From contig NC_052046.1 of assembly GCF_015832195.1 (NCBI RefSeq), positions 34,314,911 to 34,378,910 of the forward strand: a stretch of 64,000 nt of DNA, in the 5' to 3' direction. The notes under the pieces are model-generated. The model was given only the letters and a program-made list of their open reading frames with translations. It ran no database searches and was not told the origin of the DNA. Made by a program: the position numbers and the translations under genes. Each line of letters begins with the position of its first letter. Position 1 is the stretch's first letter. Below are positions 24,473 to 35,440 of this stretch, one piece after another. The DNA comes from Motacilla alba alba. Lineage: Eukaryota > Chordata > Aves > Passeriformes > Motacillidae.

Positions 24473-27400
24473 GGGAGATGGCTTCCCCTCCCCAATACCA
24501 ACTCTTTGCTACGTCATAATTACAAAGAATTGCATCATTGCAGTAATGTGTTTCGTTATTCACTAGGAGAACACCTGTGGAGAGGCAAGCTTTCCACATC
24601 CAAAAGCACACAAAAGAGCAGAAGTTAACACATCATGCAGAGACAGCAGCTCAAAGCACGGTCATAGAAGAAACTGCACAGAGATCCTGAGTACTTGAGA
24701 GTGGATAAAGACATGCAGAGTGACTTCATGTCCCTGGAAGTGGCAGCATGGAACAAGTGCTGTCATCTAATTGTACAGATCCAAACCCCATTCCTTTACA
24801 AAAGCAAAGAAGGAAAGAAGAGAAAGTGAGGATAAAGCATGCTAACAGCAGGGTCATGACTTGTGTTCAGCTCTGCTTTTTTTCAGGTGCACTATCACAT
24901 CTGCAGATGCATTCATAATTGTTCACTTAATGCTACGTGTACATGAACATGCATAATATACACAAGCTTCTTCTCATCTGAGACAAACGAAGCCTGCCAA
25001 AATACAAGACTGCACAGAAAATATAATTCTCTAGAAGAGTGAAAATTCACTTCACACTGTGCATAGGAATAGGAGAGTCTGCTCCACAGGGCTTTAGATT
25101 AGATTAACAAGCTAATCAATTTGCAGATTAATCTGTCCTTAAATATGCATATAGATAAGACATACAGTACAGATAGAAGCTGAACATATCTGATGGATCC
25201 AGCTACTTTATGAGCTGCAGTAAAATAAACACACTCAGTTCCCTTCTACATCTGCTCCAAGTCTGCTGAACAAACACTGATTTTCTTCCGTGTTTAAAAC
25301 TGGTCAGGTTACAAGCATTAAATTACATTATTTGAAAGCGCCAGGTGAAAATAAACTGATTGTTACCTACCAATTTAATTCTGAGTTTATGTCCAGTAAT
25401 TTAATCTTCACTAATTCACAGCAAATGACGTGTTTGCTTTTCTTCCTACTTTAAAAAAGGTGATTAACACTGAATCATTCCAGTTTGGTAAAAATGAGTC
25501 TGCAGTGCTGAAACAATTCTTCATGCATTAGTGTTGCTTAAAATAAAACCACAATATGTTCTATCTTAAAAATGATGTTGAAAATAGAATGTACTGATCT
25601 TACCTCAGAAGGCCCATGTGCATAAAATGCCCCAGAAAGACATTGGAATTTGTGTTTATAATTCTTGCTTATTTTAAGACCTTATTAAGCTTGTGTAGGA
25701 TCTTTCTTTATGTATTTTATCTCTTCTAGATAAATAGATTTAATAGAAAGGATGAAATGTGATGATAAAAAAGGAAAATCAAACTTTTTTTCACTTGCAA
25801 TTTTAAAACATTTTAAAAATATCACTTGGAAATTATATAAATTTGATTGTGGTACAATAACTGGGGTTATTATAACCCTACTTAAAAGCAATATAACCCT
25901 ACCTATATGCACACCTAGAAAATATTTACATTGAAAAGACCAGACAAACATTTTGCAAAATAAATACCACAGTTCATCAGATCAGCATAAATCATGTGAC
26001 CTACTACATACTACCCTTGACTCTATATCAATAGAAGTAATTTGTCAATTTAAAATCTAATTCTGAAACGGTTTAAAGACAAACGCAGAAAGCCATTTTC
26101 TCTAATTGAGATATACTTGATATGTCAACAAATAGCATACAAAGTGAAATAAAAACGAGATCCTCCAATAATTTAGCTTGAGCCAAGACATTTGGAATCA
26201 GCTTGCCATGATGGAAAAATGAAAGCTGCCTATTTCCAATGGTTTTTTACTATTTATTTTGGCATACCTAAATATAACTCTTGCCATTTGTGAATGGGAG
26301 GGAGAAAAAGAAGTCACTGTCAATGGGTAGGGAGCAGTGCCTCAGGAAAGCAACTGCGCAACATTTTACCAAGAAGAGTAATGAACTTAAGTTTTGTGCA
26401 ATCTTCTTAAATCTCCAAAATTCAGAGATACTTCACAGTAAATCAAGACAGTGCAGAATCATTGAGTTATAAGCAGGGAGAGCTTTCTTTCTTTAAATTT
26501 GTTCATTGTATTTTCATTTAAGACTGTATACAAAATCTCTCAAACAGCTACTCTCCTGACAACAGTCAAATTCAATGAGAACCTAGAGCCTCTGAAAGAA
26601 GAGGGGACTGGAAGAAGTTGCAGTAGAACTGTTGCAAACTCTCTCCGTTAGACAAACTTCATGTAGTTAAAAAATGCTAACTATTTCCGGTCTATATGAC
26701 TGGGATTTGGCTGCAATTTGCTTTAATTATCTTTTCTCAGCTTTTAGCTAATGATTCATAAAAGCAATCAGCTAGGTCAAGAGGCTGCACATCTGGATTG
26801 GCATATTTTCAAAACCAGAGAACCTTTGAGAGGGAGGAATGAAAAAAAAAGTTGCTAAGTTTGTTATATTGTCCATTATTCTCACAACTATAAACTGGGT
26901 TTCAACCTAGTATTCAATGCCTGAATTACTGCTGGTTTTGGAAGAAGTAACAAAGTCTAATACCTCACTGTCAACAGATTTCTTCCCAGCGCTTTCCTTC
27001 CTTCACAGCTCTTGGTATATCCTTCCAGCTAAGCACATTTCCCAATACTTAGCCTTTGTAATCCTTCATTTTCCCAGTGTCTCATTCACTCACCAGAAAA
27101 GAAAGAGATCTCAAAATACTTTCATTGACAATACAAAAGATGGGTGCTATTTACTGGTGTCTTTGATAACCGAAACATAGAAAAAGATATACTCTAAGTA
27201 GAAAAGAAGAATAACCTATAATAGTCAATGCTGTTTTGTCCAAATGTCTTTCCATAAATTAGAATTCACCGATTCAAACCCATATATCACAGCTCCTAAG
27301 TGTTTCAAAGTTGATAGCATTCATTCCAATTTCTCTGGCAGGCCTCAACTTGATTACACCAACTATTAACAAACCAAACCAAACCCTTCAAACTACACAA

Positions 27401-27594
27401 AATGGAGGTAACTTCAAAGCTCCAGTCTTCCTTACCTCCACAGTGTACTTCTCTCTTTATTATGTTGTTGTCTACCTTGTTTCTGTTAAAGGACAGGCTC
27501 TGACTTTTCTACTTGAAGCAGTGGGCACAATAAATAACAGAATGTGTGTTTACTCCTTTATCTCATTGTCTTGGGCTTACGTAGCAAGGTTTTG
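24473..27594. other. Unique AT-rich sequence, no gene seen
   Basis: No recognisable gene or repeat family. Frames of 60-95 codons occur on both strands (for example 25685-25951 minus, 26917-27180 plus, 27311-27598 plus) but carry no known motif. A short AAACC-type run occurs at about 27369-27388. Confidence 0.6.
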
Positions 27595-27744
27595 GTAGGG
27601 GAGGAAGATGGGGCTACAAAGGTGTCTACTATGGCAAGATACCAAAAGCTTCCCTCTTGTCCAACACAGCCAGTTTCAAGAAAGACCTGCAGCCAGCCAA
27701 AGCTAAGTCCCCCAATGTGCTTCTGTAGTGCTTCTGGGATAATG

Positions 27745-27753
27745 TATTTAAAA
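27745..27753 (+). promoter_or_regulatory. TATA-like element of the ERVL-type LTR
   Basis: TATTTAAAA lies about 190 bp before the polyadenylation signal of the same LTR. Position and sequence fit an LTR core promoter, but activity is unknown. Confidence 0.45.
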
Positions 27754-27936
27754 AGAGGGAAAAATATAGTTAGGAAGAGGAAAAAAACTCCTGAACTCAC
27801 CATTCTCCATTCCCCTGTGTTGCTGGAATAGGTAGAACAATTAGGAGTGAAGTCGAGCCTGCAAAGAAGGGTGGGTGGGAGTAGGGTGGTTTTAGATTTT
27901 TTTATTTCTCACTATCTTGCTCTACTATTAACTCAT

Positions 27937-27942
27937 AATAAA
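27937..27942 (+). terminator. LTR polyadenylation signal AATAAA
   Basis: A canonical AATAAA in the position expected for the R region of this LTR family, followed by the conserved U5 block. Confidence 0.55.
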
Positions 27943-28112
27943 TTATGTTAATTTCCCCAAACTGAGTCTGTTTTGCTCATGGCAGTAATTGGTGAGCAAT
28001 CTCTCCCCACCCCTATCTCGACCCACAATCTCTTTGATTGTGTTTGCTCCCTCTGCCCTGCTGAGAAGGTCTTGCTGGACATCTGGCAGCCAAAGAGTCA
28101 CACCACCAAAAA

Positions 28113-28455
28113 AATGTTGGCTTAAGATCTACCAGGGGGGATCCTGGGGGTCTAAGATACCTGAGACTTGAAATATTGTTTTCACTTCCTTTTTTCTCAC
28201 TCAAAGTATCCAAACTCATCATAAATCCATACAAAGAAAAGCAGTCAGAGGCTGACCATCTTGTGGTAGCAGCAGCACTGAGACTCAAAATCTTTACCAT
28301 CCTTTTCTTAACCACCAAGGTCCTACACACAGCTAAAAAAAGACCCATATTTTAGGCCAATCTGATGTCCCTGGGTTCCTAACAGTGAAGGTTAAATTAC
28401 ATTTCTTTTTGATTACCTGCACCCAAAATTTACCTGATACCAAGTTCCATATCTA
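28113..28455. other. Unassigned sequence downstream of the LTR
   Basis: If a provirus had been present, a primer-binding site would be expected right after the LTR. I see none, only an A run and unremarkable sequence. A minus-strand frame of 111 codons (28013-28348) overlaps the LTR end and has no known domain. Confidence 0.5.
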
Positions 28456-28540
28456 CAAAGGGGTTTTTTGGTGTTTTTTTTTGTTTTGTTTGTTTGTTTG
28501 TTTGTTTTCTTTTGTTTTTTTAGGTGGTTTTTTTAATATT
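28456..28540. repeat. T-rich (GTTT)n tract
   Basis: T-rich low-complexity sequence with several consecutive GTTT units near 28484-28505. Frames through it encode only F/V/C-rich runs. Confidence 0.9.
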
Positions 28541-28924
28541 TTAGTTATTAGCCATTCATACATCTCTTCTTATACAATTTTAGTAGATAGTAGGACTATT
28601 TTCACAAAATAGCCTCTGCTAGCAGTACTAGCTCTGAATATCACACCCTTGCTATAACACGCTCCCACTGGCTGTGCCAGGCAGAATTGTACTGAAAAAA
28701 TGACCTTTTGAAAAATAAATGTGTAAAATATGTACTTAAAAGTGTTTGTATCAGCTGCCCATTCAAAATCACAGGAATGGTTGTCCAGAACAACAGGTGA
28801 GGCAGCAGGATTGTACACTGGTGGCAGGTGGCAGGAGCAAATGGGAGAGTTGGTGTGTAGGAGGGCCTCAAGCCTGTCTGTCCTGGCAGTGAAGATTGGG
28901 TCTTGCAAAAGTGCAGGACCAGAG
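28541..28924. other. Unique sequence between T-rich tract and CR1
   Basis: Short overlapping frames on both strands (for example 28570-28908 minus, 112 codons) show no recognisable domain. No repeat family identified. Confidence 0.5.
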
Positions 28925-29085
28925 ATCAGAATAATAGAGTCAAGGAATGGTTTGAATTAGAAGGAACCTTAAGGATCATACCATTCCAACGCTCTGCAGG
29001 TGGGAGGTACACATTCTGCTAGAGTAGGTTGTTCAATGCCCTGTCTGCCCTTGAACACCTTCAGATGTTGGACAGACACAACATT

Positions 29086-29313
29086 TTTGAACATCCTGTT
29101 CCAGTGCACCATCACCCCCACAGAAATTAACTTCTTCCTAATATCATATTCAAGTCTTTCATTTGAACATCCTGTTCCAGTGCACCATCACCCCCACAGA
29201 AATTAACTTCTTCCTAATATCATATTCAAGTCTTTCATTTGAACATCCTGTTCCAGTGCACCATCACCCCCACAGAAATTAACTTCTTCCTAATATCATA
29301 TTCAAGTCTTTCA
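29086..29313. repeat. Perfect tandem triplication, 3 x 76 bp
   Basis: Three head-to-tail copies (29086-29161, 29162-29237, 29238-29313), identical by direct comparison. The unit starts TTTGAACATCCTGTTCCAGT and ends AAGTCTTTCA. The corresponding region is single-copy in other CR1 elements, so this is a local duplication within the inserted element. Because 76 is not a multiple of 3, each extra copy shifts the remnant reading frame. Confidence 0.98.
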
Positions 29314-29705
29314 GCTTAAAGCCTTTGCCCCTCATGCTTTCATTATATGCCCTTGTAAAAAGACCCTCTCCAGCTTTCTTGTAGGCTCCCTCTAGGTACT
29401 GAAGGATGCTATAAGGTCTCCCCAGAGACCTTCTCTTCTCCAGGCTGAACAGCCACAACTCTCTCGGCCTTTTCTCATAAAAGAGGTGCTCCATCCCTCT
29501 GACCATTGATTTTGGTCTGACCATTTTGGTCTTTCCTCTGAACTCATTCCCACAGGTCCATGTCCTTCCTGTGCTGTGACCCTAGAGCTGGATGAATTGT
29601 TCCAGGTGGGATGTCACCAGCAGAGGGGCAGAATCCCTTCTCCCTCCCTGCTGGCAACTTTGCTTTTGATGCAGCCCAGGATACATTTTCCTTTCTTGTG
29701 GTTGG
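29279..29705 (-). pseudogene. CR1 reverse transcriptase C-terminal remnant
   Basis: The minus strand carries the end of the CR1 ORF2 coding region. The longest clean frame (29279-29524, 81 codons) includes the ELWLFSLEKRR motif and the AYKKAGEGLFTRA stretch shared by CR1 elements, then runs into the triplicated segment and stops. The upstream part (29614-29705) lies in a different register, and about 90 bp between them are more diverged. The N-terminal and catalytic parts are missing. Non-functional. Confidence 0.88.
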
Positions 29706-31429
29706 CAAGATAAAGAGGAGGGCTTGTTCTAAAGGAAAGACAAATCAATAAAAAACAAGATTCAGAAATAACAATACTAAACTCCCAAGACAAAAACCCC
29801 TCTAAAACAAACAGAAGAAAATGAAAATATACATTCCATAAGATGGGCAGACAAAGAGTTCTTTTTACCAACAGGAACTGTTGGTAAGAAATCAATGGAA
29901 AGAACTCAGTGGAAACTCCATTCCACTGGGGAATTGAAATCAGCTTAATACTGATATCATTATTATTAAGTTTATGCAAACAAGATCAGATTCTGCTCAG
30001 TTTCACAGAAGCTCAGAAAATCAAGTGTAGTTCATAATGTTAAGCATATTACTTGTGATTGAAATACACCAATTGTCTCTGGAAAATGCAAACATATAAA
30101 CACACATTTGCAAAAGGAGAAATTCCACATTAACTATTACCACCAAAAAAGATGCACAAAAATTATGTTATTAAAATGCTTGTATGAATGTCCAGCTATC
30201 ACATAATTCCTTCCTGAGATATCATGAACATTTTCATCACTTTAATGTGATGAACATACTAAAAATATTTGCAACACCTCCTTTGTATTTGGTGACCTTG
30301 TCAGTGTGCTTGACACAATGAATATACTGAAATTTATTCTGGTTCAGAATACTCACTCAGTGTTTCAGAGTGGATGAGATGATTTTTCTATTGAGTGATC
30401 TCTGTAATAATTACTGGCATTTTGAGCTAAACAAGTACATTGATCTCTCAAGCAGATGCACAAATCCTGACACTTAACATCTCAGATATCTTACATCACA
30501 ACCACACTGTGCTTCATATTCTTTTTAAACTTCATGGTCATCCTAGGAATGTTTTTCTTCCCTGTGAATTAACATGCATCTTAAACCCCCTTCCACTAAG
30601 CTAAAATACAGTATAAAAGTGAATAGATCACTCAGTTAAGATTGCTAGGACTTCTGGTTTTGTTTTGAGTTGAAACTATTGGCGTAGGATTCAGGGCAAG
30701 CATATTAAAAAACATAAACACAATTATTGATATGATACATAATTACAAGAGTAGCTATATTACAAATTATAGACACGCCTTTCTGAAAATTCATAGAAGA
30801 GAGACATCATAATTTTTAGAAAAAATTCTAAATACAAATGCATTCTGACAAACTCTGTGGGTTGCTAAACCAGTGGTTTGTGTAAATCTTGGAGTGATTT
30901 GCTTTCATATTGAAACACCTGGTTTCAAGTTGTAGAGTGTGTGTTTTGCACAATGTAACTCAAAAACTGCAAACCACAAGAACTCATGACTAATATGCAG
31001 CACATAAGTGACAAAAACAAAACAGTAATATAAATGCAATGCAGTAAATCAAGACCAGATCTAACACATAATAAATCAATCATAACTGCCAAAAATTGCT
31101 AAATATAGAGCATTTAATTAAAGTTTCTGCCATGTCTCTAGACAATTCAAGTATAACCATTAGCATAGCCTTCTTCCTTTTTTTTCCGCACTCATTTTCA
31201 GCCTGAACCTTGGCCTGTTTTTCTCTTCTCATTCAAGCAATATCCATGAAACGTCAGGAAGAACACAGAGCAAGTACAACAGAAGAGAGTGCCATGGGAC
31301 ATGTCACAGCCAAGACATAGAAAACATCGATTCTGAAAAGGGGAGCATAAAGTCAGGCTAGCTGATTTCATACCTGGGAGATAAGCAGTAAAACCTATAT
31401 GTTCAATTATATCTACATATAAAACTTAT
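29706..31429. other. Unique AT-rich sequence, no gene seen
   Basis: No recognised gene or repeat. A small perfect hairpin occurs at 29865-29887 (TTACCAACA pairing across 5 bases). The 121-codon minus-strand frame starting at 29979 is non-repetitive in its first part and enters the CR1 only at its end, so it is a chance fusion frame. Confidence 0.6.
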
Positions 31430-31479
31430 GCATATACATATACATATATATATGCATATATGTACATATGTATATATGT
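31430..31479. repeat. (TA/CA)n alternating purine-pyrimidine tract
   Basis: About 50 bp of alternating CATATA/TATATG sequence. It is strongly self-complementary and can extrude as a cruciform. Frames through it give only HI/YM-type runs. Confidence 0.92.
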
Positions 31480-33657
31480 TTTTCCTTCTCTGTCTGTGTT
31501 TACTGTTCAGAAGGCACTCCCCAGGCCTGGCCCACAGTGCGTGCTCTCTCTGGTGCACACCTTGCCAGTCCAAAGCTGAAGCAGCACATAGCCCTGCTCA
31601 GCAGCATGGACTCGGAGAAACCTCTGCCATGGATACAAGGTAGCTGAAAGAGGAGAGCTTGGGCCAAATTAGCGCTGTTTGTTCACTAATTGGAGCACAC
31701 CGTCACAAACAGACTGCAGCACACATTGAGTCTACCCACCAGGCAACCATGCATGGTTTGGAGATGAGGATGGGGCTGGGGGCAGAGTGACCCCATCAGT
31801 GAGAGAAAGCATGAGGCAAGTTGTCAGAATCCATTAAACTACCTGTTAAACCGCCATCACCACCTACTCTTGTCAGTGCACTGCGTTGCAGAGACCACAT
31901 CCAGAAGCATGTATGCCCTGAAGAGGTGAAGAACTGTGCTTTCCCTTCCAATAACAAAATGTGAAAATGTCTCCACACTATAGGTTCACCCAGCTGAAAA
32001 TGAAGCCAAGTTTTCAGCCTCTTTCCTAGGAAAAGGTGACAGAAAATAAGTATAAATTCCATTTTTAAAGCTGAAATCTGTATTCCAGAGAGATATCACA
32101 ATAACAAACCAAGATGGGATATTTTTGCTAAAAACCTTCCACATAATCTATCAAAAAACTAATTTCTGATCTCATGAGTAGCATTCCACCTAGTTACCAC
32201 TGGGTAAGTTTCACTTACAAGATAAGAAGATATTGCTTCTTGCATTAAGCATTTTTGCCTTGAGTTATTGACATATTTAAAATTATTCTACTTTATGTCC
32301 ATCCTTAATAGAACAGAAATCTGCTACAAAAGATCTTTCTTAACAGACTTGCCTCAGGTATTGTGCAGAGATTCATGATTTAACAGCTCCTCCAAACAGA
32401 CAGGCGTACAGCTTGTTTAATAGGCTTGTTCATCCGTTTGGCTTCTGGAGGTATAAGTGGATTATGGAGGTTTGCCTGGCTATCTTTTTACACAGCTTCC
32501 CAAATAATTGTCATAAATATTTCTACTTCCTTAACCCAATTGATGAAACGTAGCAAACATCTAGTCTGCAACTTCTATTGATGAAACAATTTCTTAGGAA
32601 ACACATAACTATTGCCACTCCACAATAGATGCAGAGTTTCTAGTCTCACACAAAGAAGGGAGATACATTTGAAAAGGGAAAAAAAAAAGAGGAAAATCTC
32701 ATATAAGTCTCACAAGAATTTCTTTAGTAATCAATAAAGATTTTTCTTCCTGTGAGTTTTCGGAAGACAGGTTTAATGGGATACACATGAATTCATCATT
32801 GCTAAAAATCTACCTCACTTCAGATGATAATTTATTTACTTTCTATAAAAAGGTATTTATGCATAAAAATTACATTCTGGGAGTTTAAAACCCCCTTTTC
32901 AATCTTGTAATGGTAAATGGGGTTCTGCACTGAAAGCAGTCAACATAGGAGTGTTTCAGCAGAACGGTGAATGGAGATCACTCACATAAGCAGGGCTGGC
33001 AGTTCTCAGACCTCAATATTTTTCCTTTTTCATAAGCTAAGCAAAACAAAATTGCTAATAAGTAAAGTAAATTATTTCATTTATAATAGAAAACACTTAA
33101 AAGAATAATAGTTTCCCTATTCAAATAACAGATGTATGGTAACCGCACTAGGTTCATGAAAAAAAATTAATATGAAAAGCTATTAAAATATTAAATATTT
33201 ATGCTTTAAAATCTTCATCTATTTCACATCCCGTTAACTATTTTAGCATGATTTTATGAATATTTAATGTTATAAAAAACATTCCTTTTGTGATCCTGTT
33301 GAAATATTCAGCATGAAGAAAAATGTCATTTACACCACATGATTAATGTCCAAGATTCCTAAATCAACAAGCCCAGAAACCAGGGAGCCTGAGTAAAAGC
33401 GGTTGCAGTCTGGAATCTGAAACAGGGTTGTTGTGTCCTTGAGAACAGCAGCACTGGAGATGCCAAATAAAGATGCTGGCTGTATTACATTTAAAAACAA
33501 GAGGAGATGTGTTGAGGCACTCTGCGGGGGAAGATGGTATGTGCAGTGTGATTCAGCATCACAGTAGCAGTGGTGCAAGGGAGTGGATCTGCTTGCTGAG
33601 CTGAACAAAAATGAATAGTAAAACAAACAATCCTTTGTGCAAAGGCAGGCATAACCC
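31480..33657. other. Unique AT-rich sequence, no gene seen
   Basis: Slightly GC-richer at 31500-31800, otherwise AT-rich. The minus-strand frame at 33330-33659 (109 codons) has no recognisable domain. It is bounded by the A-rich tract that follows, but the plus strand there lacks a nearby polyadenylation signal. Confidence 0.55.
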
Positions 33658-33693
33658 AAAAAAAAAAAAAAAAAGAAAAAAAGGAAAAAAAAA
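33658..33693. repeat. A-rich tract
   Basis: Seventeen A, G, seven A, GG and nine A. A degenerate A homopolymer. Confidence 0.94.
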
Positions 33694-35393
33694 GGATGGA
33701 ATTAGTGGTCTGAGTGAAATATGCTTGTTTAAAAAGACCGTTCCCCTCTGAAGACCAACATTGCCTCCCTTCTCACACTGCTGTAGTACTTACCTGGCTT
33801 GCTGGAAAGTAGAGCGTGTTACATGCAACTGCTGACACGATCAGACAACACTAAATGCCCCCAATTACTTCATTATTTATGAAATGTTTGCTGGGTGTAG
33901 TCAGTGGCTTCATGATGGAAAAGCTGCAACAATGAGGCTCTGTCAGATTTTTGGCAGAGACATATCCAAACACATAAAAACAAGTTAAAACACAATCTTT
34001 ATGCATAATTCTTTCTTGGCATGTGTCCTCAGTTACCATAATTTGAAGCGAGAAAACACTTCTACTTTTTCTCACTCTGAAATAATATGGCCAAAAGTGT
34101 ATCTAACTCCCCTCCTCCCCTAGAAGAGAAACAGCCTTGTCAAGGGCTGGCTTGTATGTGTGCTTGAGATACCGAGGTTTCCATTTACCCCACACAGCTG
34201 CACCAACTCTAGCAGCCCTGCCTGCTGCCAGACGCCTGGAGCCACAAATCCACAGCTGCCCACAAGCGTCATCGGCGACTGGCCAGGGCTCAACTTCTCG
34301 ACCAGACCCAGCCTCAGCTCTGCTCCGGCTGCTGATCCACTCCTCTTGCAGGAAATCCTGCAAAGCACATGCAGAATGGCGAGCAATCAGTGTGCCAAGA
34401 GATGGAATCAGTGTGGACAGGGGAAAGCACAGTACAGAGCCATGAATGCTTTGCAAAACTGTGCTTCGAAGTTGATTTACAGCTGGAAAGCCCTCTTGGT
34501 ACAAATAGTTCATAAAGCATATGACCTAAGTACTTGCCCAGAGGGCCACAATAACATTTATGTAGCATAAATTAATGTGTTTCAACCGCTAATTCAATCT
34601 GGCTAGCTAATTCCTCTGGTTTTGGCAGAATGTGACCTCTGCAACAAAGTACTGTGCTTGTGGCGATGACTCACAGGTCTGGCTGCCTTGCACTTGAGAG
34701 TCACACACACCCTCGCAAACAGAGTGCTATTCGTCAAGCAGCCATAAAAATATACCTTCAGAATATGTTTGGATCACTGCTAATTGAAATTTCCTTTTTA
34801 TAGGAGTCTGATCAAAACCAGCTGTGCTTTTGGAGTCAAGCAGGAACAGATTTATATATTACATTAGAAACCTGACAAATTCAGACACAAGCAGCTGAGT
34901 GAATGCCTATAATTGGCTGGAGAGACACACATATAACGCACAATTACTTGAGACTTCCCCGAAGGAAAATTCAACACTGAATGTGGATTACTTTTGTGTT
35001 TCTCTTTTCTGGTTTCCTCTTCAGTGAAAAGCTGTATCTAAGTAGTGCCCAAACTCAGAGGGACTTTATAGTGCTTTTAATGATGCCACGACTAGAGAAC
35101 ACAAAAGTGAGGCAAATCTCTGAGGAACACATTATTTTCTGTGCCTCTCTCCAACTAGTATGATTAGTAACATGTCTGTCTTGCACCTCTCTCTGGTCAG
35201 CTGACTGTTTCTCACTCCTCCAGATCCAATTGTATCTACAGCAACTGCTCATGAAGATCCACATGTTCACTAACTTCATGGCTGATGGCTGATTGAAAAA
35301 TTCCAGGTCTGTCAAGCCATAGCAAACTCTCTGTAACCGTGCTATCATTGTGAATGCCCAAGATCCTCATCTGCAGCCAGCCTTCCCCTAAGA
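33694..35393. other. Unique sequence with a GC-richer island at about 34.1-34.5 kb
   Basis: Between about 34103 and 34570, overlapping open frames of 136 codons occur on both strands (34103-34513 minus, 34160-34570 plus), with smaller ones in other frames. The cause is a GC-richer composition with several CpGs and few stops. The translations show no domain, signal peptide or family resemblance that I recognise, and no frame is clearly preferred, so no gene is called. The island could be a conserved regulatory element or an uncatalogued exon. The sequence alone cannot decide. Confidence 0.45.
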
Positions 35394-35440
35394 AATAAAA
35401 TCCACTTCCGATTAGAAGCGGATTTTATTAGAATAAAATC
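35394..35440. repeat. Nested inverted repeat
   Basis: AATAAAATCCACTTC (35394-35408) pairs with 35415-35429 across a 6-base loop with one G-T mismatch in 15. The right arm then forms a second, perfect 9 bp palindrome with the next bases (GATTTTATT at 35421-35429 against AATAAAATC at 35432-35440). The same 9 bp motif therefore occurs three times in alternating orientation. Confidence 0.9.

Larger units (their letters stand above)
27595..28112 (+). mobile_element. Avian ERVL-type LTR, degraded
   Basis: The stretch follows the pattern of a common avian ERVL-class LTR in plus orientation. Its parts in order are a U3 portion (27595-27740), a TATA-like element (27745-27753), a region reading 'GGAGTGAAGTCGAGCCTGC' before a G/T-rich stretch (about 27844-27890), an AATAAA signal (27937-27942), and a U5 part with the characteristic 'CTCTCCC...CTATCTCGACCCAC' block (about 28000-28025). 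It ends near the CACACCACCA at about 28103-28112. Between the TATA element and the GTGAAGTCGAGCC block, intact relatives carry a longer, internally repetitive segment that is nearly absent here. No matching second LTR or internal region is visible, so this is a solo or truncated LTR. Boundaries are approximate, particularly the 5' end. Confidence 0.75.
28925..29705 (-). mobile_element. CR1 non-LTR retrotransposon, 5'-truncated, with internal triplication
   Basis: Minus-strand CR1. The 3' terminus lies near 28925-28950, with a weak AGAATAATAGAGTCA-like tail and the GGTTTGAATTAGAAGGAACC block typical of CR1 3' ends. Above it, the minus strand encodes the C-terminal reverse transcriptase region: the frame at 29279-29524 has MEHLFYEKRPRELWLFSLEK, then a segment with QYLEGAYKKAGEGLF. 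A further frame near 29640-29705 has ILGCIKSKVASR. Homology ends near 29705, so the 5' end is missing. Between 29086 and 29313, one 76 bp stretch is present three times, which breaks the reading frame. Its tail and internal sequence differ from the CR1 at 16 kb, suggesting a different CR1 subfamily. Confidence 0.93.

Noticed and set aside
29165..29313. The 76 bp units as a CRISPR-like or functional repeat array
   Set aside because: The copies are directly adjacent with no spacers and lie inside a CR1 retrotransposon in a vertebrate-type sequence. Tandem duplication explains them.
29865..29887. 9 bp perfect hairpin as a structured RNA or terminator
   Set aside because: Too short and isolated. 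Hairpins of this size are expected by chance in 64 kb.
29614..29979. 121-codon minus-strand frame as a possible gene
   Set aside because: Only its last part reads as CR1 reverse transcriptase. The rest is unique sequence joined by chance to the element's truncated end.
31428..31643. Plus-strand frame with a repetitive N-terminus
   Set aside because: Its first residues come from the (TA/CA)n tract and the rest has no known motif.
33330..33693. Possible processed pseudogene (109-codon frame beside an A-rich tract)
   Set aside because: The frame is on the minus strand while the A tract is on the plus strand. The only AATAAA on the plus strand is about 190 bases away, and no known gene is recognised.
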